NCBI RefSeq assembly: GCF_002752635.1
Contig: NZ_AYTW01000013.1
Location: 32,546-96,545 of the forward strand
Direction: 5' to 3'
Source of the DNA: Mesotoga sp. Brook.08.105.5.1
GTDB lineage: Bacteria > Thermotogota > Thermotogae > Petrotogales > Kosmotogaceae
DNA: 64,000 nucleotides
Shown: positions 43,792 through 52,630 of the stretch, in pieces
Layout: the number at the start of each line of letters is the position of its first letter
How positions within the stretch are numbered: the first letter of the stretch is position 1
Translations under genes and position numbers: made by a program
The notes under the pieces: model-generated
Told to the model about the DNA's origin: nothing
Seen by the model: the letters and a program-made list of their open reading frames with translations, nothing else
Database searches by the model: none

Positions 43792-44621
43792 AATCAAGGG
43801 AGCTAATTGAGATATCAATAAAGAGGCTCAGTGAAGCGGGAATCGACAATTCCCGCTTTATTGTGTTCTTACTTTCGAAGGAAATCCTATCGCTGACTGA
43901 AGTCGATCTGCTTCTTGATACTCAAAGAGAAATCGAATCTTCTCTGACCGTTGAGTTTTTTTCGGCAGTGAAAAGAGTTGCCAAAGGGGAGCCAATAGAC
44001 TACGTACTTGGCTACAAAGATTTTTTGGGAATTAGACTAGAGCTTTCCCCTTGTGTGCTCATTCCCCGCAGCGAAACTGAAGAGTTGGTTGAGATCGTTA
44101 TTGAGGAAGAAAAAGACTCTGAAGTCTTTGCCGATATCGGAACGGGAAGTGGAGCGATAGCCTGCGCTCTTGCGCGAAGTCTTCCCTCAGCTACTGTATT
44201 CGCGACCGACATCTCAACGGAGGCAATCGCTCTTGCGGAGCAGAATGCCAGAAATAACGGGATATCTAACGTGAAATTCATTGACGGAGACAATCTCAAC
44301 GGACTCGGAGAATACCTGAACTCTGTCGAGGTTTTGGTTTCCAACCCGCCTTATATAAGAACAACAGATATCGATTTGCTCGATGTCAGCATAAAAAACT
44401 ACGAACCGTTAACTGCCCTTGACGGCGGTAGGGATGGACTTGACTTCTACAGGGAGTTTTTCAGGAGCCTCCCGCGTGGAAAGAGGGTATATCTGGAAAT
44501 TTCTCAGTACGAGACGGACGGTCTTCGCAAACTCTTTTCGGAGATCGAAGGTTACTCTTGCGAGTTCAGAAAGGACTTATCAGGGAACTACCGATTCATG
44601 ATTCTGCTTCCAATAGGCTGA
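43788..44621 (+). CDS. prmC: Peptide chain release factor N5-glutamine methyltransferase
   Basis: 277 residues. An N-terminal helical domain (about 1-75) is followed by a SAM methyltransferase: GYKDFLGIRLELSPCVLIPRSETEELVE, FADIGTGSGAIACALA and the catalytic VSNPPYIRTTDI. It methylates the GGQ glutamine of release factors. GTG start overlapping the DUF59 stop. Last gene of the operon; its end overlaps the convergent sir2 gene by 26 bases. Confidence 0.94.
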   Translation: MKSRELIEISIKRLSEAGIDNSRFIVFLLSKEILSLTEVDLLLDTQREIESSLTVEFFSAVKRVAKGEPIDYVLGYKDFLGIRLELSPCVLIPRSETEELVEIVIEEEKDSEVFADIGTGSGAIACALARSLPSATVFATDISTEAIALAEQNARNNGISNVKFIDGDNLNGLGEYLNSVEVLVSNPPYIRTTDIDLLDVSIKNYEPLTALDGGRDGLDFYREFFRSLPRGKRVYLEISQYETDGLRKLFSEIEGYSCEFRKDLSGNYRFMILLPIG

Positions 44622-45354
44622 TGACTTCTTTAGAAAACCCTTCAAGTTCGACCCTAAAAATATGGTCGGCCAGATAATCGAGACCAGTCTCATCTCTATT
44701 CACGATTGCCACTCTGGCGCCAGACGATTTTGCAATTACCGGAAACTGAGCCGCGGGATAAACCATGAGCGAAGAACCTAATGCGAGAAACAGGTCTGCA
44801 GCAAGCGCAGCATCTTCAGAGCTTCTGATAGCCTTCTCGGGAAGCATCTCGCCGAAGAAGACGATTCTTGGCTTTATCAGGCCTCCACAGCTGCATTTCG
44901 GAACATCAACGCTTTCCAGAATGAGCTCCATCTCCGACCTATCAAACTTCCTGCTGCATTGAAGACAATCAAACAGGGAGACTGTTCCGTGCAACTCGAC
45001 GACATCTCTTGCTCCAGCTTTTTGCAGGAGACCGTCGATATTCTGGGTGATGATTGTTTGAATCAATCCCATCTCTTGCAATCTCGCTAGAAGTATGTGG
45101 GTGGCATTTGGTACTGTGTCAGCCATGGTGTGTATTCTCTCTCTTGCTACTTTGTAGTAACCAGCAGGGTCTTTCATAAAGGAACTGAGTTCGAAAATCT
45201 CTGGAGAGACTTTGCTGTATAGGCCCCCGGGACTTCTAAAATCCGGAATACCACTGGCAACAGAAACGCCGGCACCGGTTAGTACTGTGGTATTGGTAGA
45301 TTCTTTTAGAAGAGAAAGGAACGACTTGGCTTCTTGACTGACTTCACTCACCTC
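44596..45354 (-). CDS. NAD-dependent protein deacylase, Sir2 family
   Basis: About 252 residues. The GTG at 45354 is the likely start, though TTG 45360 or the longer frame to 45411 cannot be excluded. NAD fold VLTGAGVSVASGIPDFRSPGG, TQNIDGLLQKAG, catalytic His in ELHGT, zinc site CxxC...CxC (CLQCSRKF, CSCGG) and FGEMLP. It removes acyl groups from lysines with NAD. It overlaps the gene upstream and may be translationally coupled. Only three zinc Cys are in the usual spacing; the second pair is CSC rather than CxxC. Confidence 0.9.
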   Translation of the reverse strand, partial: EVSEVSQEAKSFLSLLKESTNTTVLTGAGVSVASGIPDFRSPGGLYSKVSPEIFELSSFMKDPAGYYKVARERIHTMADTVPNATHILLARLQEMGLIQTIITQNIDGLLQKAGARDVVELHGTVSLFDCLQCSRKFDRSEMELILESVDVPKCSCGGLIKPRIVFFGEMLPEKAIRSSEDAALAADLFLALGSSLMVYPAAQFPVIAKSSGARVAIVNRDETGLDYLADHIFRVELEGFSKEVISLLEAES

Positions 45355-45937
45355 TTGCAAACTGAATCTTTGGAAACTTCGTCTTGCCAGTGTCTGCCCA
45401 TATATATACATTTCCGTCTGCTACAACTGTAGGTGTGGGATTGACTTCGATAATCGTTGCGCCTGGCGGAATTGAAATAGTAAGTGAATAGGCTTCCCCT
45501 GTAAGATCGAACTCCATATCTCCCATATCAGTGTTTACTACTCCTTCTTCAACGGCAGCAAAGCCCGAAATAACGGCATGCTCAATTACTCTTACTCTGT
45601 TAGAACCGAGAACTGTTGCGGTCGACTGAAAGTCCTCTACATACATAGCCCGGTTGAAGCTCTCTGCAAACTGGGTCATTGACTCCTGGAAGTCTGCGAA
45701 CTGTTCTTGCTGAGGTTTATCGTACTGCTCGAGAAACTGTGTCATCTGATTTGGTTTATTGAAGATGATCTCGGTTTCAATATCCAAGGTGGCTCGACCT
45801 TCGTAGTCATATGAATAGTTGCTGGTGGATGACAGAGTGTCAATATCAAGTCTGTTGTTAAATGCCATAAACATGTTGACTGCAGTCATCCCAACCATAA
45901 CAACAACGAGTATGATGAGAAGGGTATTGAATTTCAT
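45344..45937 (-). CDS. Membrane-anchored hypothetical protein (DUF4897-like)
   Basis: 197 residues. One N-terminal hydrophobic helix (about 5-26, LLIILVVVMVGMTAVNMFMA) serves as signal anchor. The rest is a beta-rich external domain (TLDIETEIIFNKPNQM, VRVIEHAVISGFAAVE, YSLTISIPPGATIIEVNP) ending IQFARGE. It resembles Thermotogales-specific DUF4897 proteins by layout; this is recalled, not searched. Function unknown. It overlaps the sir2 start by 11 bases. Confidence 0.65.
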   Translation of the reverse strand: MKFNTLLIILVVVMVGMTAVNMFMAFNNRLDIDTLSSTSNYSYDYEGRATLDIETEIIFNKPNQMTQFLEQYDKPQQEQFADFQESMTQFAESFNRAMYVEDFQSTATVLGSNRVRVIEHAVISGFAAVEEGVVNTDMGDMEFDLTGEAYSLTISIPPGATIIEVNPTPTVVADGNVYIWADTGKTKFPKIQFARGE

Positions 45938-46081
45938 ATGTAACCTCCCGATTATTATTAGATTGGTCCTGAGAATATGATAACATCATTCTGTGCTAAA
46001 ATACATTGTAGATACCTTTGCGATCGCAGTTGACGATCGATATTAGTTGTATATCGGGCTTTTCGGTTTGGAGGGATTTCA

Positions 46082-47065
46082 GTGCGAGTTCTCAGTGGCA
46101 TGCGCTCGACCGGCAGACTTCATCTAGGGCATTTCGTAACTCTTGAGAAATGGAAAGAGCTGCAGGACCAGGGAAATGAATGCTTTTACTTCGTGGCTAA
46201 CTGGCATGGCCTCACTTCCCATATTGATGAAAGTTCTAACTTCTATGACTGGAGTCTTGACATCGTCCGAACATACGTCTCAGTTGGTCTAGATCCCGAG
46301 AAATCAGTTCTCTTTGTTCAGTCTGCAATTAAGGAGCACGCGGAGCTGTTCCTGTATTTCTCTATGCTCGTGTCTGTTTCGAGATTGGAAAGGGTGCCGA
46401 CTTTCAAGGATCAGAAGGAGCAGATCACAAACAAGGACCTTTCAAGTGGAGGGTTTTTGCTATACCCTGTTCTTCAGGCAGCGGATATTCTCATGTATCT
46501 GGCGACAGGAGTTCCGGTTGGTGAGGATCAGGTTTATCATGTTGAGCTTACAAGGGAAATTGCAAGAAGGTTCAACAATCAGTTTGGCGAAGTGTTCCCA
46601 GAGCCGGAACCGATTCTTGCTAAAGTGCCCAAGCTTCCGGGAACTGATGGCAGAAAGATGTCCAAGAGCTACGGGAACTACATTCTGATCGATACGGATG
46701 AGAAAGAGCTCTGGAAGATGATTGCTCCGATGATGACGGATCCGGCGAGAAAGAGAAGAACCGATCCGGGAGATCCGGAAAAATGTCCTGTATGGGATTA
46801 TCATAAGGCTTTCACTTCCTCCGATGAAGAGAAGTCTTGGGTCGTTCAAGGATGCAAGACTGCAGGAATCGGCTGTTTGGAGTGTAAGAGACTCCTTCAG
46901 CAGAACCTGGTTGAAAGACTCTCCCCTGTTTGGGAGAGGCTGTCCTATCTGAAAGAAAACTGTGAGGAGCTTTCCGAGATAATCGAAGATGGAAATCGAA
47001 GAGCTGCAGAAGTGGCTAAGGAGACAATGAAGAGGGTTCTTGAAGCAACTAAGCTGGGGTGGTGA
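46082..47065 (+). CDS. trpS: Tryptophanyl-tRNA synthetase
   Basis: 327 residues. Class I signature RLHLGHFV (HIGH) near residue 12 and KMSKSYGN (KMSKS) near 195. GVPVGEDQVYHVELTREIARRFN is the tryptophan/AMP site. GTG start behind GGAGGGAT. A Cys-rich segment, GCKTAGIGCLECKRLL, occurs in the C-terminal helical domain, as in Thermotoga TrpS with a 4Fe-4S site (CX22-CX6-CX2-C), though I count the ligands only roughly. No T-box or trp leader found. First gene of trpS-scpA-scpB-rluB. Confidence 0.95.
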   Translation: MRVLSGMRSTGRLHLGHFVTLEKWKELQDQGNECFYFVANWHGLTSHIDESSNFYDWSLDIVRTYVSVGLDPEKSVLFVQSAIKEHAELFLYFSMLVSVSRLERVPTFKDQKEQITNKDLSSGGFLLYPVLQAADILMYLATGVPVGEDQVYHVELTREIARRFNNQFGEVFPEPEPILAKVPKLPGTDGRKMSKSYGNYILIDTDEKELWKMIAPMMTDPARKRRTDPGDPEKCPVWDYHKAFTSSDEEKSWVVQGCKTAGIGCLECKRLLQQNLVERLSPVWERLSYLKENCEELSEIIEDGNRRAAEVAKETMKRVLEATKLGW

Positions 47066-47757
47066 AGGTGGAACAGCTTGAACTGGTCTTCAGTTTCCCT
47101 GAATTCGAAGGACCGCTTGACTTGCTCGTGTATTTAGTCAGGAAACACCGGGTAGACATTCGTTCGATCCCCATCACAGTCATAGCAGACGAGTTCATTG
47201 CACACGTCAACAAGATGAAATCTCTGGATATGGTAGTGACTTCCGATTTCCTGGTGATGGCTTCAACTCTCATGGAGATGAAGTCCAAGGCTCTGCTCCC
47301 CAGAATGAGCAATAATGAAGCCGAAGTGTTTGAAAATCAGCAGAAAGAACTCTACAAAAGCGTAGAGGAGTATAAGGCCTTAAAGGACCTGTCAAAAGAA
47401 TTCCGGGTAAAGCTCTACGATGCTTACAGCTATGAAAGGGCAACAGCCAAACCGGTAGTTGATCAGAAGAGGAAAGAGGATCTTCCGGACGAACTTACGG
47501 AAGCTTTCAAAGCCATTCTAAAGGAGACGGTATTAAGAGAAAGAGTATATACAATCGTTTCCGAGAGCATAAACGTTGAAGACCGAATGCTTCAGATAGA
47601 ACAGCTCTATGAGACAATTGAGCTGTACAAGTTCCTTATGGATCTCGAAAGCAGATCGGAAGTAATTGTCTCCTTTCTTGCAGTGCTTGAACTCCTGAAG
47701 CTCAACAGGTACTATCTTGAAAGTGTAGAGCCTCTCGTTCTCAGAAGGAGGGTTTAG
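47062..47757 (+). CDS. scpA: Segregation and condensation protein A
   Basis: About 230 residues. Start could be GTG 47059, 47062 or 47068. The N-terminal SMC-binding motif FEGPLDLLVYLVRKHRVDIRSIPI is canonical, and the C-terminal winged helix (SFLAVLELLKLNRYYL) completes the kleisin. With ScpB and SMC it forms the condensin that organises the chromosome. It overlaps trpS and scpB. Confidence 0.92.
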   Translation: MKVEQLELVFSFPEFEGPLDLLVYLVRKHRVDIRSIPITVIADEFIAHVNKMKSLDMVVTSDFLVMASTLMEMKSKALLPRMSNNEAEVFENQQKELYKSVEEYKALKDLSKEFRVKLYDAYSYERATAKPVVDQKRKEDLPDELTEAFKAILKETVLRERVYTIVSESINVEDRMLQIEQLYETIELYKFLMDLESRSEVIVSFLAVLELLKLNRYYLESVEPLVLRRRV

Positions 47758-48401
47758 TGAACGAGGAATTGACAAAGAAGGCAATTATCGAAGCGCTGAT
47801 CTTCTCTGCAAGAAGCGGCATTGAGCCGTCAAGAATCGCGTCGATTATCGGTATGAAGCTGAATCAGGTTATGTTACTGCTTGAAGAGCTAGAGGGAGAA
47901 TACCAAGGACATGATCATGGTGTAATGATTAAGTCCGTTAACGGCAGGCTCAGATTCTATACCAAAGCATCGATTCAGTCATATGTAAGTCAAATATCGG
48001 TGAGACCTCTGGTGAGCATTACCGACACTCAGATGGAAGTTTTGGCGACTGTGGCTGTGAAGGGACCGCTAACAAGAAATGATGTTGAACTAATAAGAGG
48101 AAGGTCTTCTCAAGCCCAGCTTTTAGAGCTGTCTAAGATGGGACTTGTGGGCAAGAGGAAATCGAAGCTGCCGGGCAGACCTTACCTCTACAAAGTCAGT
48201 TCGCGCTTCTACGAATTGTTCCAGGTTGACGATCTCGCGGAGATTGTTCAGGGGTTGGCTATTGGCGGGGGGGAAGATAGTTTTGAGGCTTCACGAGATG
48301 ATCTCACAGATAACGGGAATGTCGAGAAGGAAGTCGACTCAAGCGATCCTGGACGGGAGAGTGAAGGTGAACGGCAGGATCGAGACATACCCGAGACTTG
48401 A
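47757..48401 (+). CDS. scpB: Segregation and condensation protein B
   Basis: 214 residues. Two winged helices (about 1-80 and 95-170) with IIEALIFSARSGIEP and LATVAVKGPLTRNDVELIRGRSS, plus GLVGKRKSKLPGRPYLY. The last about 40 residues (ASRDDLTDNGNVEKEVDSSDPG...) are acidic, low-complexity and encoded entirely over rluB in another frame, right after a G7 tract at 48268-48274. One extra G would stop ScpB at TAG just before the rluB start; one fewer G would fuse it to RluB. The annotated tail may thus be artefactual or variable. Confidence 0.88.
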   Translation: MNEELTKKAIIEALIFSARSGIEPSRIASIIGMKLNQVMLLLEELEGEYQGHDHGVMIKSVNGRLRFYTKASIQSYVSQISVRPLVSITDTQMEVLATVAVKGPLTRNDVELIRGRSSQAQLLELSKMGLVGKRKSKLPGRPYLYKVSSRFYELFQVDDLAEIVQGLAIGGGEDSFEASRDDLTDNGNVEKEVDSSDPGRESEGERQDRDIPET

Positions 48402-49041
48402 TGTAATTCCGGGGTCTTCAGAAATTCTTCTTGACGGAAGTAAGCTAAGCTTTTCCATAGAAGAAAAAGTCGTATATTTGGTTAACAAACCTCTTGGTTA
48501 TCTCAGCGCCATGAGCGATGATCGTGGAAGAAAGACGTTGGCTGATCTGATAAGTGAAAGGATTAAGGAGAGAGTATTTCACGTAGGCAGACTGGACCAA
48601 GACAGCTGCGGATTAATAATCATGACGAATGATGGTGATCTCGCTAATCTCGTTTCTCATCCTTCTTCAGAGATAGAGAAGACTTACGTCGTGGGAATAA
48701 AGGGAAGACTTACCGATCAGGATATCGAAGCTGTGAGGGCTGGTGTTACACTTGCCGATGGATTCAGAACAGCTCCGGCAAAGATAAGACTGGTCAGAAG
48801 TGATGAAGATCTGTCGAAGTATTCGATTACGATTCACGAAGGCCACAAACGAGAAATTAGGGAGATTCTCAGGGTATTCAACAAACAGGTTTCCACTCTT
48901 GTCAGAGTTGCTATAGGCACTCTTGGCATATCTCTTGTTCCAAATCCAGGTGACATAAAAAGGCTAAGCAAGAGGGAGATTGAATCGCTGAAGAAAGGGG
49001 CCCAGAAAAGGAGCCCCGGTAAGGACAACAAGAGATTGTAG
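48283..49041 (+). CDS. rluB: Pseudouridine synthase RluB/RsuA family
   Basis: 252 residues from TTG 48283 behind GGGGGGGAAG. The S4 RNA-binding domain (RLHEMISQITGMSRRKSTQAILDGRVKVNG) precedes the catalytic domain with HVGRLDQDSCGLIIMTNDG (catalytic Asp), VEKTYVV-like EIEKTYVVGI and EGHKREIREILRVF. It modifies a uridine in rRNA. Its first 119 bases overlap the scpB tail in a different frame, far more than the few-base overlaps typical here. Confidence 0.9.
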   Translation: MRLHEMISQITGMSRRKSTQAILDGRVKVNGRIETYPRLDVIPGSSEILLDGSKLSFSIEEKVVYLVNKPLGYLSAMSDDRGRKTLADLISERIKERVFHVGRLDQDSCGLIIMTNDGDLANLVSHPSSEIEKTYVVGIKGRLTDQDIEAVRAGVTLADGFRTAPAKIRLVRSDEDLSKYSITIHEGHKREIREILRVFNKQVSTLVRVAIGTLGISLVPNPGDIKRLSKREIESLKKGAQKRSPGKDNKRL

Positions 49042-49069
49042 ATGCCTTCATTACCAAAGATTCACAGTC

Positions 49070-50020
49070 TCAGCTACTAAGATCAACAACGAACGCTCCA
49101 ATGTAGGTGTCTGCTGCACCATAGTACAGAATCAGCTTTTCTTCATGAACTACGGCTCCTTCGATAAATATCACGTTTGGGACCTGCCCTTGTTTTTCCC
49201 AAATAAGTTCAGGTTCTGCGAGAAACCTGTCAGTCCTCATTATAAGTTTTCTGGGATTGCTTATATCAAATAGCGCAGCCCCTGGCCTGTAGATCGTGGA
49301 AAAGTCGGCGCTGTTGTATATGAGAAGAATCCCCTCTTCTGTTATAATGGGCGTCGGTCCCGGCTCTATCAGTCTGCTGTCGAAGTAACCCTGTCTTGGT
49401 TCCAATACGGGACGGGGAAATACCGTCCAATTTCTGAGGTCGGTGGAATAAGCGAGTTTTATAGAGGAATCTCCAAAGTACATGAAGTACTTCCCATCAA
49501 TCTTGGCAGGGACGATTGCGCCTGACTTTGACCAGGTATCGTCTTTGAATACCGGGCCCAATTTCTCCCACTCTTCGAAGTCCTTTGAGACGGCTATGCA
49601 CAGTCTCGCCTTCCCTCCATCATAACCCGTGTAGGTAAGTATATAGGTATCGTCTATCTTCACTATTCGAGGATCTTCGCAGCCTCCCGGGATCTCGTAT
49701 GATTCCGTTGGCAAAATCAGAGGATCTGACCGCCTTGAGAACTCGAAGCCATCTGCCGATGTCGCCAGGCCAATCCTTGATGTGCCATTCCATCTACCTG
49801 TGCCGGCCCAGTCTTCCGATCTGTAGAGAAGATAGACAGTCGAGTCAATAACTATAGCTGCCGGATTGAATACGGCCTTGCTCTCCCACCCGACACCTTG
49901 AGGCATCACTATAGGAAGCTCAGATGCTCTTTCAATGTTATATAGCGATTCAAACTCTATCGAAATGGAAAATACCGATGAACATAGAGAGAGCAATACC
50001 ACAAGCAGTAGTCTTCTCAC
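49070..50020 (-). CDS. Secreted GH130 beta-mannoside phosphorylase/hydrolase
   Basis: 316 residues with a signal peptide (about 1-18, CSSVFS). Five-bladed propeller of glycoside hydrolase family 130: the catalytic-site loop GGCEDPRIVKIDDTYILTYTGYDG, repeated blades with YLLYRSEDW, KYFMYFGDSS and LYYGAADTYIGAFVVDLSS. GH130 enzymes cleave beta-mannosidic bonds, mostly by phosphorolysis. An exported copy is odd because phosphate and recovered mannose-1-phosphate are intracellular; some extracellular GH130s are hydrolases. Last gene of the operon, 5 bases after the cytosolic paralogue. Confidence 0.85.
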   Translation of the reverse strand: MRRLLLVVLLSLCSSVFSISIEFESLYNIERASELPIVMPQGVGWESKAVFNPAAIVIDSTVYLLYRSEDWAGTGRWNGTSRIGLATSADGFEFSRRSDPLILPTESYEIPGGCEDPRIVKIDDTYILTYTGYDGGKARLCIAVSKDFEEWEKLGPVFKDDTWSKSGAIVPAKIDGKYFMYFGDSSIKLAYSTDLRNWTVFPRPVLEPRQGYFDSRLIEPGPTPIITEEGILLIYNSADFSTIYRPGAALFDISNPRKLIMRTDRFLAEPELIWEKQGQVPNVIFIEGAVVHEEKLILYYGAADTYIGAFVVDLSS

Positions 50021-50024
50021 ATAA

Positions 50025-50915
50025 TCAACTCCTTATCCAGTTGATCACAACCTCTTTCTCGATTGTGGCCAGAGCGATAAGGTTGTCTGCCGCCCCATAA
50101 TAAACATAATAGTGTCCTTCGTGTTCCACCATTGCATCGGAAAAAACGACATTTGGGACGCCTCCAAACACTTCCCACTCTTCTTCTGGTTCAAGAATCG
50201 GTTCATTGCTTCTCTTTATGACCTTCTCAGGGTTCTCTGAGTCTAGTAACATGAACCCCAGTCTGTAAGTAGGTCTAGGAGTGTCTTCCACGCCGTGATA
50301 CAGTACAAGCCACCCGTATTTAGTTTTGATAGGTGGAGCACCTACCCCAATCTTCAGATTGTCCCACATGCTGGGTCTCGGACCGGCTATAGAAGTGAAT
50401 CGTGTCCAGGTATTGAGATCGTCTGAATACGCCAGATACATGTCCGGTTCGATTCTGTGGAACATAATGTAGCGTCCGTTCACCTTCTCCGGAAACAGCG
50501 CTGCATCTTTGTTGTCGACATCCGGGATAATTACTCCGTGACGCTCCCAGCGGAGAAAATCAGTCGTTGAAGCCATCGAAATTCGTACACCAAGAGGAGA
50601 ATAGGCCGTGTATTGCATGAAGACTTTTCCCTCCAGCTCCGTTAGCCTGGGGTCCTCAACGCCGTAAAGCTCCCATTGACTTCCGGGAGTAAAGACCGGC
50701 TTCTCAAGTCTGTTGAATCTAACACCGTCGAGTGAAACGGCGTAGCCCATTCTTGAAACCATATCTTCTCCCTGGGCCCTGTATAGCATGTGAAAGACTT
50801 TTTTTCGTTTGACAACGGCACAGTTGAAAACATACTTAGATTCCCAGTGATGTTGCGGGATCGGAGAGATAAGAGGGTTTAACGGATGTCTTTTCAGTTT
50901 GATCACAACTCTCAC
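50025..50915 (-). CDS. Cytosolic GH130 mannoside phosphorylase
   Basis: 296 residues without a signal peptide. GH130 blades: HPLNPLISPIPQHHWESKYVFNCAVV, YGVEDPRLTELEGKVFMQYTAY (catalytic Asp), GVGAPPIKTKYGWLVLYHGVED and HEGHYYVYYGAADNLIALATI. It matches the branch with T. maritima TM1225, which phosphorolyses beta-1,4-mannosyl saccharides to mannose-1-phosphate. It follows the permease gene by 3 bases, so imported mannosides are probably its substrates. Linkage specificity (Man-Man or Man-GlcNAc) is not determinable. Confidence 0.9.
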   Translation of the reverse strand: MRVVIKLKRHPLNPLISPIPQHHWESKYVFNCAVVKRKKVFHMLYRAQGEDMVSRMGYAVSLDGVRFNRLEKPVFTPGSQWELYGVEDPRLTELEGKVFMQYTAYSPLGVRISMASTTDFLRWERHGVIIPDVDNKDAALFPEKVNGRYIMFHRIEPDMYLAYSDDLNTWTRFTSIAGPRPSMWDNLKIGVGAPPIKTKYGWLVLYHGVEDTPRPTYRLGFMLLDSENPEKVIKRSNEPILEPEEEWEVFGGVPNVVFSDAMVEHEGHYYVYYGAADNLIALATIEKEVVINWIRS

Positions 50916-50918
50916 TCC

Positions 50919-51737
50919 TTATTTCAATGACATAGAGATTCCTTGAAGGAAGTACTTTCTGAACACCAGAAATATGACTACCATGGGCATAGTCTGAAGG
51001 ACAGAACCTGCAAGAACCGGTCCCAGGTAACTTCCGTACTGCATATTGAAGCTTGCCAAAAGTACTGAAAGCGGCATCTTTGAATAATCGCTGACAACTA
51101 TTAGAGGCCACATGAAATTATCCCATATTCCGATGAATGTGAAGAGTCCAACGATAGATACGGTCGAGCTAGTTAGCGGGATCAACACCTTCGTGATTAT
51201 CCAGAGGTCGTTTGCTCCATCCATTCTAGCTGCTTCAAGGTATTCGTTTGGAACGGCTCTGAAGGACTGTGTAAACATGAAGACACCCCAAGCGGAAACG
51301 AGGGAAGGGAGTATGAGGGCCGTTCTGGTGTCAATTAGACCGAGATTCCTTATGAGGACATATAAAGGGACAATAAAAAGAAATCCCGGGAATATCATCT
51401 GAAATATTATGAAATTGAATATCACATTTCTTCCTTTGAAACTTAGCCTTGATAGTCCGAAGCCAACGAGAGCCGAGGTCACTAGTACTCCAAAGGTAAC
51501 GGTTACAGATATGAATATCGAATTGCCAAGAGCTTGAATAAACGGTCTCTCCATCTTGTCGGCGGCTTCTAGAATGAATCTATAATTATCAAGGGTGAAC
51601 TGGCTCGGCAGGAATCCGCCATAAATTTCATTAGTTGGCTTGAAAGACGATAGCAGCATCCATATATATGGGTAGATCCATACGACGGAGGCGGCAAAGA
51701 GAATGACATAAAGGATAATCATCGGTATCTTCTTCAT
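50919..51737 (-). CDS. ABC sugar transporter permease (MalG type)
   Basis: 272 residues with six membrane helices. The EAA cytoplasmic loop that docks the ATPase is YLEAARMDGANDLWIITKVLIPL. The C-terminal ILVFRKYFLQGISMSLK is typical of MalG-family proteins. It pairs with the MalF-type permease encoded upstream with a 4-base overlap. No ATPase is in the operon, so a shared MalK-like protein (perhaps as at the window's left edge) is needed. Confidence 0.93.
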   Translation of the reverse strand: MKKIPMIILYVILFAASVVWIYPYIWMLLSSFKPTNEIYGGFLPSQFTLDNYRFILEAADKMERPFIQALGNSIFISVTVTFGVLVTSALVGFGLSRLSFKGRNVIFNFIIFQMIFPGFLFIVPLYVLIRNLGLIDTRTALILPSLVSAWGVFMFTQSFRAVPNEYLEAARMDGANDLWIITKVLIPLTSSTVSIVGLFTFIGIWDNFMWPLIVVSDYSKMPLSVLLASFNMQYGSYLGPVLAGSVLQTMPMVVIFLVFRKYFLQGISMSLK

Positions 51738-52612
51738 ACCATCTCCACCTCTCTTTCAACAAGCTTCCTGGTGAGCAACACGCATCCGTAACTCAGAAGA
51801 GCCACTATGATTGCCAACGCCGATGCGTATCCCGGATTGATTTTCTGGAATGCTGTCGTGTAGATGAGCATCTGGAATGTATATGTGGTTCTCATCGGAC
51901 CTCCTCCCGTAATGAGGAAGGGCTCGGTGAATATTCCAAAAGTTAGAGTAAGGGAGAGAACCAGAACCATAACTATCGACGGATTTATAAGGGGCAGAGT
52001 GATCCTGAAAAATCTCGTCATCTTTCCTGCTCCATCCAGTTCAGCAGATTCATATAGACTCTCCGGTATTGCCTGAAGCCCTGAGAAAAGAATGAGACCG
52101 TAGTAACCAATGAATTTCCAGGTTACCATCATTGCGATAGATAGCGTTGCCAGCTGTGGACTGCTAAACCAGGGGATTGTGATTCCGAAAATAGACCTAG
52201 TAATGCTGTTTAAGGGACCGTTTATCGCAAACAGCTTTTGGAATATGATCGAGTAGGCGACTCCGGAGGAGACGTTGGCAACGAGAAATGCCAGTATGAA
52301 GAAGGTCCTGAACATCTTCACCTTCTTCAGGCCAAGAGCAAAGAGTAAGGAGAGACCGAGAACCATTGGGATGAAGTAAAGCATGAAATTGAAGGTGTTC
52401 AGGAAGACCCTCCAGAATAGCTCATCCTGGAAGAGCTTAATGAAATTGTCAAACCAGATAAACTTCCTGGGTGTGAAGTAATTCCATTTCGAGAGTGCCA
52501 GAATCAGTAACCATACGAACGGGTACCCCCAGAAAATCGCTGTATATACTAGGTATCCTCCTGACAGAGACCAGCCCTTTATTGCGTCGATGGTTTTCAA
52601 TCTCTTCCTCAC
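51734..52612 (-). CDS. ABC sugar transporter permease (MalF type)
   Basis: 292 residues with six membrane helices. The EAA loop is LYESAELDGAGKMTRFFRITLPLINPS. The N-terminal region (YTAIFWGYPFVWLLILALSKW) is standard for UgpA/MalF permeases. It lies between the binding-protein gene and the MalG-type gene. Substrate deduced from the GH130 neighbours: a mannose-containing oligosaccharide. Confidence 0.93.
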   Translation of the reverse strand: MRKRLKTIDAIKGWSLSGGYLVYTAIFWGYPFVWLLILALSKWNYFTPRKFIWFDNFIKLFQDELFWRVFLNTFNFMLYFIPMVLGLSLLFALGLKKVKMFRTFFILAFLVANVSSGVAYSIIFQKLFAINGPLNSITRSIFGITIPWFSSPQLATLSIAMMVTWKFIGYYGLILFSGLQAIPESLYESAELDGAGKMTRFFRITLPLINPSIVMVLVLSLTLTFGIFTEPFLITGGGPMRTTYTFQMLIYTTAFQKINPGYASALAIIVALLSYGCVLLTRKLVEREVEMV

Positions 52613-52630
52613 TCAAAATCACCTCTTCTC

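Noticed and set aside
45960..46081. T-box or trp leader before trpS
   Set aside because: No T-box consensus, specifier loop or terminator/antiterminator pair is visible.
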